64,000 bases of DNA from Naematelia aurantialba (Eukaryota; Basidiomycota; Tremellomycetes; Tremellales; Naemateliaceae), in assembly GCA_021527695.1 (NCBI GenBank), contig JAKFAO010000005.1, forward strand, positions 434,001 to 498,000. The letters are read 5' to 3'. Positions 22,106 to 33,686 of the stretch are shown in pieces. Position 1 is the first letter of the stretch; each line of letters starts with the position of its first letter. Position numbers and translations under genes: made by a program. Below the pieces are notes generated by a model. That model did not search any database, was not told the DNA's origin, and was given only the letters and a program-made list of their open reading frames with translations.

Positions 22106-23964
22106 ATGAAGGGCTCTGTGTCGGTTGTGCGGAGTTTCGTCGCTTCGTCGTCTCGGTCGTCTCGAGGTGAGCTCTGCTGCATCTGGGCTCTCGTCAGACC
22201 TGCCACGGGTAGCGGTTGCTGACCGTTTGTGTCACGTAGTATCGTCGCGGTCGATCGCGTCGTCTCCATGTCGACGCGGCGAGACGAGCACCCCAGACTC
22301 GACTGGGACCACTGGTGCCTCTGACTTGGCAGCCGTCCTGACGGAATCGGCATCTGCATCTGCTACACCAACGTCCTCCACCGCATCTAGTCCTTCTCAG
22401 TCGGCGGCGGCAACACCACCCCCCGCGCCCCGGCTACCGAGCGCCGACCCCTTTCCCGGAGAGACCAAAGAAGAGGCGTTTGAGCGCAATGTGCGGGAGA
22501 TGCAGGCGTTTCGACGGCGTAAAGCTGCCCTGCGTGCGTCCGATCTTGAATTTTTTGCATGATCACCATGCCCAGCATGTTCTCATTCTCGTTATGTGCC
22601 TGATCCAATCCATCCGCTTACTGTCAATCCATCCGTTTACTATCAATCCATCCCCACGGTCAACGCCGGAACATTTAACAACGCACCGGATCTGCTGGCG
22701 ACGGGTGCTGACGCCGTATCTAGATGTCAAGACGCCCTTCATTCCGCCGTCAGCGGCCCCCCCACCCACTGCATCCCCGCTACATCTGACACTATCGACG
22801 CTCCTCGCGTCCGGCGCTGCGCTGGGCCACTCGCCCTCGCTCCTCAACGCTGCCTTTTCGCCATACGTATACGGCACCCGCTCAGGCCTGAGCATCATCG
22901 ACCTGGACAAGACGCTGCCCCTCCTCCGGCGCGCGGCCAGCCTCGTGCGCGACGTGGTCAAGGCGGACGGTATCATTTTAATGGTCGGCACAAAGCCGGG
23001 TTTGAGAAAGCTGCTTGAGAGGGGAAAGGAGAGGCTGGGTGATAATGGATACATTACGAGAGATTGGGTGCCGGGCTTGCTGACGAATGCCGAGTCGGTG
23101 TGAGTGAATACAGAATCGGGCCATGTCGTCGGGCTATCAGAGGGGAGGAGCGAGCAAGGACCTAGAGGAGAAGATGACGTGCAAGGGCGCAAGTGAAGAA
23201 GGTCTGGGAGAGAGGGGGAGAGGACTCGGTTGGGAAAGCGGCCAGGTGTCATGGCCTTGACAGTGCCGAAGGGGAGGGGGGGAAGAACTCGCTCTCGTTA
23301 GGGAAGGAGCCGAGGCAAAGCTGGCCACGGTGGCGAAAGGATCACTGACGAGAACAGCTTTGGCGCCAGACCCATGATCGATGGTGGCTTCCTCCCAGAC
23401 CTGGTCATCTTCCTCAACCCCGCGGACACCCGCTCCGGCCTGCGAGAATGCGTGACTCGGAATATTCCCACCGTGGGGATCATTGACAGCGATATGGATC
23501 CGCGTAATGTCACGTATCCGATTCCTGCAAACCAAGAGGTACGTGCTGCTGGTGCGGCTTTGGCCGTTATATCGCGTCGCGTCCGTTCCTGCTCGCAATC
23601 TTTCGTCTGTTTCTTGTCTTGTGCTGGTGCCATTGTCGACTCTGTCGTGAGGGTGCCCATCACTACCATCATTATGGCACCCGTCGTGGCACCCCCCATC
23701 ATGGCACCCGTCGTAATGGCTCCCATCGTCATTCCCATTATTGGCGCTCCCGTCGTCGTTGTGAGGGATCGCGCTGACGCTCCACAGAGCGTGCGCACGG
23801 CAGAGCTCATACTCGGGACCCTAACGCTGGCAGGCCAAGAGGGCCGACGCATGAGGCTGAAAGAAGCAGAGGCCAGGGCCGCGAGGGACAAGGAACGGAG
23901 AGCGCGCGAGAGGGAGGACATGCGCAGGCGGACACCGCCTAGGCGCGGGCGGTCCGAGGACTAG
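22106..23964 (+). CDS. MRP4: Mitochondrial small-subunit ribosomal protein uS2m
   Basis: Five exons (22106-22166, 22240-22533, 22724-23099, 23358-23538, 23788-23964) give 362 residues. The start MKGSVSVVRSFVASSSRSSR is a classic mitochondrial presequence: Arg/Ser-rich and no acids. Bacterial S2-like blocks follow: YGTRSGLSIIDLDKTLPLLRRA, GIILMVGTKPGLRKLLE, the W-x-PG-x-LTN segment, PDLVIFLNP and IPTVGIIDSDMDP, ending in a basic C-terminal extension. The protein belongs to the mitochondrial 37S subunit. The 249-nt fourth intron (23539-23787) is a multiple of three with no stop and carries a repeat that would encode a hydrophobic MAPVV-type segment. Confidence 0.88.
23673..23760 (+). repeat. 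ATGGCNCCC-type repeat in MRP4 intron 4
   Basis: Imperfect units resembling ATGGCACCCGTCGT are repeated about five times inside the intron. The coding frame stays open through them. Confidence 0.7.
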
Positions 23965-24548
23965 GAGAGGAACGGCGGGGACGAGGGGGACGAGATTTAA
24001 CAATAGCATCGCATGCATCGTGCATTACGCTGGCGAGAAGGGTGGTCTCTGTCCTATCTCGAGTCTCCAGGTCGCCGTGTGATCCGTCACAGCGCGGCGT
24101 TGTGCCTATGAATACAGCGACGGGATTCCTGCACAAACAAGACAGATTGCATACGGCGAGACGTTCCATGGCACTTTGTACGCTAGGTGCATTATACTTT
24201 CAATCGAGACACGGATTATAGGTAGAGAGAGGCAGTCAGAAGCTGATTATAGATGGTGAGAGCATTGATGATCAGAGGATCGGTGTTGAGAGAATCGACG
24301 ATGGGATGGTCGACGATAGAGACGTCTACGACTATAGGTGCCATGCGGAACGAGGATTACACGAGTCGCTCTAAGAGTCTATGGTTATAGGAGACGGTAG
24401 TGATACGAGTGATGATTATAGGAGAGCGAGTCATTATCGATGGCCCTTCCACCATGTGAGACGCGGTCGTTGGTGACCGCTATTACAGACTCCTCGAGAT
24501 TGTTCGAAGAGCCAGCCGTCGCCACATTCGACCTGCTGGAGACGAGCA
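23965..24548. other. Intergenic, convergent MRP4 / acyltransferase
   Basis: 584 bp between two converging stop codons. It is irregular GAT/GAG-rich sequence with many short GATTATAG- and GACGATAG-like words (24180-24440). No gene was seen. Confidence 0.6.
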
Positions 24549-26300
24549 TCAGTCCTTGACGAGGCCGCCCAGGGTCACGTCGTGCCACGCGGGGTCCGCG
24601 AGCCTGTCGAGGACGGTATGAAAGACCTTCTCTAGCGCCTTGACCTCTGGGCGAGTGACGACTGCGCCGTCGCGCCAGATGGTGACGACGCGCAGACCGG
24701 CGTTGTGGCCGAGGACGTCGACGGCGAGCAGGGGCCCGAAGGGCGAGGCCATCTGGCCCCAGACGGCGTCGTCGCTGCCTGGTGGGAGGGCCACGGCGCC
24801 GAGGTTGGACATGTTGAGCGCCTGGCTGTAAGGGTACGGCCCCTCGGCGGTGTCGAGGAAGAACGCTTCCCAGCCGGTCGGGCGCGTCGTGTGCTGCCTG
24901 GCCGGGTCCGGTGCGGGGTCCGGCACGTACGCCAGCATGCCCATGCCGTAGCGCGCGGCGGCGCGCCCGGCCGCGCTGCGCATGAACGCCGACGTGGCGG
25001 CCGCGACGGCCCAAAATCCCTGCGTAGCCCGCGGCACCAGCGTCGTGCTGCACGACGAGACGTAGTTGGCCGTGCAGTACGCGTGGCCGAGCGCCGCGTC
25101 TCGCTCCGACACGGGCCACGAGACCCGCAGCGTAAACGGGTCGAGCGAGCCCGCCCCCTCCACCACCTCCTCCTCCTCCGCTGCCCCCTCCTCCTCCTCC
25201 GCCCCTGCTGCTGCTGCCGCCGCCGTGGCGTGGAACCGCGCCCAGATGGCGACGGAATACGCCGTCTGCAGGGTCGCATGCAGTGCCGGCACGCCGTGCG
25301 CCTTGCCTGCCGCTTTGAGGCGGCCGACGAGCTCGGGGGCGATGGGCAGCAGCGACAGGTCAAAGGGCACCTCTGTCGGGCGGGCCTTGATGTGCCCCGC
25401 CGGCCACGGCCGGACCTGCCTGAACAGGTTCTGGACGAACGACGGCAGCCGAGGGAGCACCAACACCCGCAGGGCCACAGGCAGGACATGCGTGATGGGC
25501 GGCTTGAGCGGGACCGTGTCTTCGAGGCGCGGGATGGTGCCGAGCGTCTCGAACGGCAGCTGGGCAGCCTCCGACTCGGGCGCAACGAGCGCCAACGCCA
25601 GGTTGGCCAGGCCCCGCCCGTCGATCACCTCGTGCATCGCCGAAACGGCGAGATACGTCCTCGTGTGTGTTGGCTCGGTCGCGTTGTCGGTCTCTGCTCC
25701 TGTCTCGGTCGCAGTCGTGACTGCAGACGCAGGCGTGGTTGTAGACGCAGACTCAGCAGCAGACCCAGTTGCAGTTGTAGACGCAATTGGATTCGCAGTT
25801 GTAGTTGCAGCTGCAGTCGCAGGCAGCTTGGGCGTCAAGATGGCCACCTTCCACGCTGGATCCGTCTGATCGTCCTGGCTGTTCATCGCAGCCGACGACG
25901 CATACACGATCCGCTCCATCTCTTCCGCGTTACTCTCCTTTGCCTCATAGCTTCCTCGAACCACGACCTCGTCGCCGCGCCACGGGCGGTCGCGCGCTTC
26001 GAACCGCGGGGTCCGGGTACGTCCCTCGGCGACCTGGGCCCACAGCAGCGGAAAGTGCGCTTGCAGCTGCTCGGCCCGGGCGCACAGGTGCGCGTGGGAC
26101 GGCGCACACCCGGGCGAAGGGTACGACAGGACAAAGGTGACGCCGTGTGGGAAGCCGCAGTTGCGCCGCGCGAGACTGAATCGCTCGTGCAGCGACACTA
26201 CGGGACGACCACGCCCACTTCAGCTCACCCCGTCCCAAGCTCGAGCCCACACGCACAGCATGATGGAACACTCACGTCTGCGCGTGTTCGAGGTGGACAT
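24549..26300 (-). CDS. HxxxD-type acyltransferase (alcohol acetyltransferase / condensation-like fold)
   Basis: Two exons (26276-26300, 24549-26197) give 557 residues. The first exon encodes only MSTSNTRR and part of a Leu codon, then SLHERFSLARRNCGFPHG begins the conserved block. The catalytic signature of the chloramphenicol-acetyltransferase/BAHD/condensation superfamily is M-H-E-V-I-D-G-R-G. The C-terminal half has NMSNLGAVALPP and the strand pair ending VVTIWRDGAV, as in fungal alcohol acetyltransferase-like proteins. The acyl acceptor cannot be told from sequence. Two low-complexity inserts stand out: a Thr/Ala-rich stretch about 30 residues before the catalytic His, and a Glu/Ala run mid-protein. 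G+C is much higher than in neighbouring genes. No other biosynthetic genes lie next to it. Confidence 0.75.
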
Positions 26301-26628
26301 GGTGAGACGGCGAGGCTTTGCATGTACAGCTTGCCATGCCAGGCTTCACTCTATTGTCACAGGCTTTATAGTCGCACCAAGCGCTCAGGAAAACGCCCAC
26401 TTGCACCCAAAACCCTGCAGGATGAATGGCAGAGAGACGCGCGCGACATGCCCGCAACTCGGTCAGCAGTGGCCGCCAGCCGCACTCGCCCTGTGCCAAT
26501 GATACATACATAGGCGTCGCTACAAGCATCTACAGATCTAACCGCAGCAGTCGGCAACGTGGCAGATCCTCTCAATGCAGATATCTCCCTCGTTCTGACC
26601 CGCGTCCGTCTATCCCCTCGCGGGCGCG
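26301..26628. other. Intergenic acyltransferase / mannosyltransferase
   Basis: 328 bp between the acyltransferase start and the stop of the upstream same-strand gene; it must hold the acyltransferase promoter. Nothing distinctive was seen. Confidence 0.55.
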
Positions 26629-28789
26629 TCAATCCATCCCGCTCAGGCGTCTCCAGCGATCCCTGAAGCCCTCAAACGCTCCCGCCTCGGCATACTCGAT
26701 CGGTATCTCGACAATCTCATTCGCGTCCCTCTCTTCCTCACTCGAATGCTCGTTCCACACAATGTCGGTGCAGATACCGTACATTGTGTAGTGTCCCCAC
26801 AGGAGGCTCGAATCGTTCAGTATATTGTTCTTCATGACTTTCTGTGCTCCGTCAGTCGCCACGCGCACAATATCGTGATCGCTGCCATCGGTCGCCTGGT
26901 CATAGGCAGCCTAAAGGAGGAGGATGCCAGAGTTGTACGTACATAGGTCGTGAAGGTGTTCTCCCACGGGAGACCCGGGTTCCATTTGAGCATGTTGCTG
27001 CTCGCTCAGCATGCTGGGTTATTCTCAAAGCACCTGCAACTCACGCATGGATGAAGAGGGGCGGCTCTGAGTCTGCCCACGCCGGCACGTCGAGATCGTA
27101 TTGCACCATTGTACTACATCCGACACACGGTCAGCTCGGGCACCCGGGACGTCCGGAGGTTGGCAAGGGAAATGGAGGCCGAACAGTGGACGCAGGACTC
27201 ACGTGCCGCAGAATCTCCCATTCTCCGGTGGTTCGCGATGTCCCAGCGCGCCAAACATCTTTGGTGAGCGGCCATAGTCGAGGTCCAGCGCATCCCAGCC
27301 CCAGCGGAACGTATCCTTGTCGCCAAGCACCATCTCCCCATAAAACCCTGAATCCGCACACATCCCCGCGGCAAGCCATAGCGCAGCGCGGATGAGCCCC
27401 CCTCGAGCGCGCTTGTCAATCAACAGCTGGCCCGACTCGAATTGCCAGTCGGCAAGGGTGCATTCGCGTCCGAAAATCCGCCAGATCGCGCTGTCGCCGT
27501 GGTCCTTCCATGCATCCGGCCAGAACACGGCGTGATGAGTCTTGTACTGTCGCGACTCGAACAAGTGCGATGGATCGCGAAGCGGCAAGTTGTCTGCGCA
27601 TCCCTCAGCCTCAAGATGCCCATATCGCTCAGAGACAGGTGGGAACGGCGCTGAAACAAGAGGTGGTGAAGGGGGGGGGGAGGTTCGGAGACGGAGCTCA
27701 CCCGAATCAAGGTACAGCACTTCGTCGAATGCAGAGTCAATCACGGCGTACACTTTGATCTGGTAGTTCTGCCTGGCTCAGCGTGACCAACCGCGGGAAC
27801 TAGGGGACCTACCCTGTCAGAATGCGGAGCTATAGTGGACTACGAGCTCGGTTCAGCTATGTAACCAGTATCTGTCTTGTACGCTCACCTGCCGCAAGGT
27901 CGCGCCTAGACTACGCAGCTTTGCGTTTACATCTTCGTCCTGCATTTCTCCGGGGAAGTGCCAGATCTCCACTGGGAGCGAGGTCCCAAAGTATCTGAGG
28001 TGCTTGAGTAGCCGTATCAACCTCTGCGCCGTGTCCTGCGTGTCTTAGCTTCGCAAGGGATAGTTGTTCACGACGTCCACACGGGATTCTCAGGGAGTGT
28101 ACACTCACCATGTTGCCGCCAGCGACGACGATTCCCCGTCCACCTGTACGTCCCTTGTTCTCGAGACTCAGCTGGCCCGTCTCCAGCTTGTCCTCGAGCC
28201 AGCGGACGAGCACTGCACGCTTTCTTGCTATCTGCGCCCTGTCGACGTCGATCCAAAAGCTCTTCCGCCCGTCGAAGCCAGGGAGGACGAGCTGATCGGT
28301 GATTTTCCGCGGGCAGTTTGCCTCGTTGATGTCTTTTGCGTCGTCGTGGGACATGATGGGCCGCTTGAGGAACGCCACGAGCCGCCTGCCGAGCTCCTGA
28401 TTCGGTCTTGTATTGAATACGTCTGGCAGCGTCATGTTGGGGAAGAAATCGGCGTAAATGTCGGCCTCGGAGCCGTGCTCAGACGCAAACTTCAAGCCAC
28501 CCGCAAGACGACCCCCACGTAGCGTCGCAGCGAGGTACTGCCTTGTACCGTGGTGTGTCGTCCCAAAGAGGCTGAGCGAGACGGTGACGCAAAGCAGCCA
28601 GAAGAGAGGCGAGTAGAATAGACGTGGCAGCTTCTTGGGCCGCATACTACTCAAGGCGCTCCTGCCCGTGGTCATCGACTGCCAGTCCCTCTTTCTGTGG
28701 GAATGCATTGGAGTGGTGGTGGTGGCGAGAGGGGTGTTGGCATCGATGACAAGGTCATCATCGTCTGGCCGGCTGTAGCTCTCGGTCAT
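26629..28789 (-). CDS. GT71-family alpha-mannosyltransferase, type II Golgi membrane protein
   Basis: About eight exons, the first 28109-28789, giving roughly 545 residues. A short cytoplasmic N-terminus is followed by one signal-anchor span (FYSPLFWLLCVTVSLSLFG), typical of Golgi glycosyltransferases. The family core has GIVVAGGNM, LPVEIWHFPGEM, KVYAVIDSAFDEVLYLDSDN with the DxD metal site completed across an intron, then HAVFWPDAW, ESGQLLIDK and GDKDTFRWGW. These match the Mnn1/Mnn2/Mnn5-type mannosyltransferases that extend N- and O-glycan mannose chains. Whether it makes alpha-1,2 or alpha-1,3 links cannot be said. The intron inside the DxD motif is a multiple of three and open. The gene shares a 491-bp divergent region with the Derlin gene. 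Confidence 0.83.
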
Positions 28790-29280
28790 GCTGGTCCTTT
28801 GTTTGAACGATCAAAATGGGCATTCGGGCAAGTGACATTGGATCAGACAACCCAGTGCGACGATTAGAAAGGATGCACAAAGCCTTTCCACCGCTCTCGT
28901 TCCCACAAGCCACAACCGCAGCCGCAGCGATCCCCAGAGTTGTCCCAGGTACACACATACATGCAAAAACGCCTCTTCGTCAGTGCGACTGCGGGAATGC
29001 TGCGGGGACAAGAGGAGAGAGAGACGAATGCATGCAAGATCTCGGACAACTGGATAGGGTAAGACCGAAAAGTATGCGCCAAATACAGTTCGAGGCATAG
29101 GCACGCCATTTGTCGCACGCCTAAAATGTCGCCCAGTTTTGGACCTCCACTTTGCCAGCGCAACGGTCCACTGCAACAAAAAGAAGAGCTGAATTACACA
29201 TCAGCTATACAGTCTAGCAGCTCTCTAGCGTCGCCCTTGGGATTCTCAGGCCACGGCGGTCTAGGGCAGTGCTGGGTGAT
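28790..29280. promoter_or_regulatory. Divergent promoter region GT71 / Derlin
   Basis: 491 bp between diverging start codons of two secretory-pathway genes. No clear UPR-type element was recognised by eye. Confidence 0.45.
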
Positions 29281-30395
29281 ATGGCGCAGCCAGTGGAGCA
29301 GTGGTTCACCGACATTCCACCGGTCACTCGGGCATGGGTCGTCGCGGCGGTCGGCACGAGTCTGCTGGTGGTGAGTGCAGCGCGGCGCAGATGGGGCACC
29401 TACCGTCTCATACTGCAACGCTTCAACGCTTGAAATGGTCTGCTGACGATGCGTTTGTAGGAATGCCAGGTGGTCGCTCCGGTACAGCTGTACTTCTCTT
29501 GGAAGGCCGCCATAGGCAACATGCAAGTGAGCCCAACCTGCGATCTACAACAGGAGACTACTTGCGATAGTCGAGATAGTCGTCCCGCTGTAACGCTCCA
29601 CAGCTGATACATAGCAGGTATGGCGCATACTCACGACGTTCACCTACTTTGGTCCACTCTCTCTCGATCTTGCGTTTCACCTCTTCTTCATGCAAGTCGG
29701 ATATCTCTTCCCTACTCGCAGCCGAATCTGGTCACACTCCCCTGCCAGATCCCTATCGTACCTGGCTGACGCCTTGTGTTTAGCATGCGATACTCGCGCT
29801 TACTTGAAGAAAACTCTTTCTCTAACCGAAGAGCCGACTACGTCTGGCTGCTCTTCCTCTGCTCGGCTTTCCTTCTTGTCAGTCCCTGGGCCTGACATTC
29901 CCTCACGAGTCACGGCAAGCTGATCCGACAGTGTATTTCGCCTCTCCTGACCCTACCATTCCTGTCGTCGTCTCTGGCGTTCGCGCTCGTCTACATTTGG
30001 TCACGGCGGAACCCGTCGATCAAGATGTCTCTGTTCGGAGTCATCACGTACGTTCTCTCTCCTTCCACCAGACTCGAGCAGCTCCTTGACACGTGGCTGA
30101 CGCTACGTAGGATCACCGCACCGTACCTCCCAATATGCCTCGTAGCCTTCTCCTGGCTCTTGCAAGGAGGCCTACGGGCCGCTATAGGCGACATCGTACG
30201 TTTCGTTCACTTTCTTCCTTCTTCCTTCCCCGCTGACACCGTCAACAGGTCGGTATACTCGCTGGGCATACATACGTGTTCCTACAAGACTACTGGCCGA
30301 GGGAGATGTGGAGTCGGACCGGGAAAGGAGAGATCCAAACCCCGCGCATAGTGTTTGTGCTTTCCTTTATTCCATGCTTCATGACTGACGTTTGA
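29281..30395 (+). CDS. DER1: Derlin family ER-associated degradation protein
   Basis: Seven exons (29281-29370, 29461-29526, 29618-29691, 29784-29877, 29932-30047, 30111-30195, 30249-30395) give about 223 residues. Derlins are rhomboid pseudoproteases that help move misfolded proteins from the ER lumen to the cytosol. Family marks are WFTDIPPVTRAW near the start, VWRILTTFTYFGPLSLDLAFHLFF, RYSRLLEENSF, the WSRRNP motif of the membrane core, and GHTYVFLQDYWP. Hydrophobic spans follow the rhomboid pattern. The third intron (29692-29783) needs a GC donor, FF|GCAAGT, to join LFF-I-MRYSRLLEE in frame. The C-terminus after TPR is uncertain: I read through to TGA at 30393-30395, but a further intron is possible. 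Confidence 0.85.
29692..29783 (+). other. GC-AG intron of the Derlin gene
   Basis: Donor AT|GCAAGT and acceptor GTTTAG|C. The alternative GT at 29696 would shift the frame against the strongly conserved RYSRLLEE block. Confidence 0.75.
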
Positions 30396-30634
30396 GATTC
30401 TCCAGGAAACGGGTCTTCGGACAACATACCGTAGAGAGGTGATGCATTGCATGTATTTAGGTGGTACGGTTGCGGAAGGCTCAAATGCGGTTGCATTAGT
30501 TAGGCGTGCGGGATTTACCAGTGCCTATCTTTCTATTAGGATAGGCATGCCTACCCGTGCCTGTTTGCAAAAGTTGAAGGTCCCGGTGTAGAGTAGAGCA
30601 TTTCAAGGCTCGTATTTTGATCTCTACACGCAAC

Positions 30635-33459
30635 ATGGCCCGTAAAGGTGGCTTCAAGCCGTCCAAAACGAGTGGATCCAAGGCCAAAAAGGCGCCTGGG
30701 GCGCGCATCGACAGGATGGAGACCTACGAGGACACGCTGGAGGAGGGCGGGGTCGACGATTGTGAGTGCATCCATTCCGTTGCCCCACCAGTAGTGTGTT
30801 GGCTGTTTGCTTGTGCTCAAGGCATTATTAGTCATGTTCAAGCGCGATCAAATCATGTTCAACCCCCAAGACGAGAGCGACGAGGACGATGTGAATGCCA
30901 ACGAGGGGGAGGAAGTTCTGTCTCTCGCCCCCTCGCGGTCACGCCGGCAGGCAGCCGAGGAAGCTGAACCCGAGGAGGACTTTGAGGAAGACGAAGAGGA
31001 CGAAGAACCGGTACCGCAACCGAAGAGGAGAAAAGAAAATACCAAGGCGGACCTGTCTGGGAAAGGACGGTTTGGCAAACCCATTGATGACTCCGATGTC
31101 GAGGAGGAGGAAGATGGCTCAGGCTCAGGGTCAGGGTCAGAGGACGACGAAGAAGGATGGGGGAGACAGTACTATTCCCGACCTAGTAATCGGCGGGAAA
31201 AGGAGAAGGAGGACGAGTACGACGAAAAGCGGGAGGAGGAGCGGGAGATGGAAGAGAGGGAGGTGCGACGACTGCAGCGCAAGGCGAGGGAGGGGCTTGC
31301 GGCGGACGATTTCGGGTTGGGAGAGGCTGATCTTGTCGAGGCGACACTGTGAGTGGATACCTGTTCGACACGGACAGTGCATGGTATAGGTGTCTGTGTG
31401 ACACCGAAATGAGGATGACCGAAGCCGTGAATAGAGCAGGAGTGGACAATACGGCGGATGCCAGGCAGTGCCGGCTGACGACCCTACAGCCCAGCTGAGA
31501 TGGAAGAAGATGACACGAGACGAGCCGTTCCCGCTCCGGAGACTTCAGATCCTGCCGCGCTATTACGGTATCTCGAAGCTCACGCGCCTGTAAAGCTTGC
31601 TCTGGCAAGAGACTTTCCGCTCGTGGTGCGTAAGCTTGAGAAAACTGCGAGGGGGATCCAGAAGATGAGTCTTGAGAAGGAGGGTGAAGAGTCGCTGCAT
31701 AAAGGCTTGGGATGGATGCATTATCGTAAGTCCCCTTGCCTCCCTCTCTGCTTCGAATTGGCAGTGTTCCGCCAATCCCCCTTGTTGTCTCTCCTCCCTA
31801 ACTATTCGCCTCTCCCCCTTTACTGCTTGTCTCACCCCCTTAACTGCTTGCCTCTCCCCCCTGCTTGCTTGCCTCTCCTTCTGAAAGGGAACAAACCCTC
31901 TCGCCAATGATCCAAAAGACACCTCGCTCATGGTCTCAGAAACGCTGTTGACATACGCTACTACTCTGGCGTTCTACCTGCACGTGGTGTCCTCGCCTGC
32001 ACCGGATGTATCCATCCCGGATATCCTGCAGCGGCTACTTGAGCTGAAACAGGGCGTATCGATGCTCGAAGATCTCGACTTTGCAGCGGGCTCGGTATCG
32101 GATGGTGACCCGCTGTTGACTGCGGCAGATCGCGCGATGTTGGACCTCGACGAGGAGAATGAGGATAATGATAATGGGGAGCTACTTGCAAACAAGCGCG
32201 AGCTCTTAGGGAAGATGCTGGCTGGATCGTCGGGTTTCGATATGGAGGATGCCGAGGATCTGTGGGACACGGAGGGACTGGAAGAGGGCGAGCTCGAGGA
32301 GCTGATGATGGATGCCGAAGGGGACGAGGAATTGCACTGGGAGGGCATGGCGGCCCACCCGAGGGACAAGCGGGACCAAGCGCCAAAGGTGAAGACGGCG
32401 TCGGTGCATGACGACAAGAAGAAGAAACCGGTAGCTGGCGAGAAGAAGAAGAAGAACAAAGACAACTCGTTCTTAGCATCGACTTCAGCGCCGACGTTTT
32501 CACCCCTCACAGAACCCGAGTTTTACTCGTCGACCTCGAAACAGTCGAAAAGGTCTCCAGTGCCAGCGGTCCACGATGAAGACGACATTCTCGGGGACCC
32601 GACGGCACTGCTCGAGGCAGATGCGGTCGACAAGGCTCAGCGCAAGCGGTCGCTGCAGTTCCACACCTCAAAGATAGCAGCGACGTCTGCCCGACGAGCG
32701 GCAGCCCGCGCCCAACGTATGTCGGGAGACGAGGACGTGCCGTACAGAGACCGCGCACGAGCGAGGGACGCAGTATTGAGGCGTAATGGTGCTGAAGCGT
32801 TCGGAGACGACTTGCCGACCGGGGGCAATGCGGCTGATACCGAGTTGATCTTGGATGCTGCGGATGAGCTCGAGTCGGGGCAGGCGAAGAAGAAGGGCAA
32901 GAAGAGGGCTTTAGCGGATGACGATGGTGAGGGCGAGGGCGAGGGCGAGGATGATGGAGAGGGGTACTACGACCTGGTCAAGCGCCGACGGACCGAGGAG
33001 AAAGCAGCCAAGGCGGCCGGGCATGAAGCTGCCATCGCCTCCAAACTGTGAGTTGTCCTTCTGTGCCTCTCTAGGTTGTTGTCGTCTTTGGCTCCTCTAC
33101 TCTCTAGACTATCTGGGCTTCCTGGGCTCCCATGGCGTGCGGGCTTTGATGTCTTTTCGTGTTTTTGGTCTGAGCATTTCTGAGCCTGTCTGATATTCCG
33201 TAGCGCCTCGTACACCGACGAGACAGCCGATGGTCCTCGCGCGCTCACTCGCGCGATTGAGAAGAACCGCGGCCTCACCCCCCGTCGATCCAAGTCCGGC
33301 CGTAACCCGCGCGTGAAGAAGCGACAGGCATACGAAAAGGCCAAGCAAAAGGTCCAGAGTCAGCGGGCGGTATTCAAAGGCGGTCAGGCGAGCGTGGGGG
33401 GAGCCTACAAGGGCGAAAAAACCGGAATCAGCACGACTGTCAAGAGTCGGCGTTTCTGA
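30635..33459 (+). CDS. SAS10: U3 snoRNP / SSU processome protein Sas10 (Utp3)
   Basis: Five exons or so, the first 30635-30761; about 750 residues. It has a very acidic N-terminal half (long Glu/Asp runs; DDEEGWGRQYYS), then the Sas10/Utp3 core (RYLEAHAPVKLALARDFPLVVRKLE, HYQTLLTYATTLAFYLHV). The C-terminal Sas10 domain is split by the last intron: ASYTDETADGPRALTRAIEKNRGLTPRRSK, NPRVKKRQAYEKAKQKVQS, ending TVKSRRF. The protein belongs to the nucleolar small-subunit processome that makes 18S rRNA. The intron at about 31726-31930 is pyrimidine-rich with repeated CTTGCCTCTCCCCC units. Its neighbour FCF2, 22 kb away, acts in the same process. Confidence 0.92.
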
Positions 33460-33686
33460 TCGGCGTATGGCATCGTTTTGCGCTCAGTGTATCATCAGAT
33501 CGGCGGCGCATGGTCGTGCATGTCCCGTGTTCGTTCTCATGCGATGTACAGATGCATGCTATGCATCTGCACCTGAACCGTCTGTCTCTGCAGTTATATT
33601 TGCATTGAAGATAGGATGATGGACTAAATGCTCTTGTATTGTATTGTACAACAAGTGGGTAGGGAACGAGGAGTGGGGACACTTCG

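Noticed and set aside
24180..24440. Possible tandem repeat or satellite
   Set aside because: The GAT/GAG-rich words do not share a fixed unit or period.
24705..26513. 602-codon open frame on the plus strand opposite the acyltransferase
   Set aside because: It is Arg-rich with no family motifs and mirrors a GC-rich gene whose minus-strand frame has a catalytic HxxxD motif and good splicing.
30396..30634. Extra terminal Derlin exon after 30419
   Set aside because: The candidate KRVFGQHTVER frame needs a phase-2 donor that I cannot find; the other frame has no tail-like sequence.
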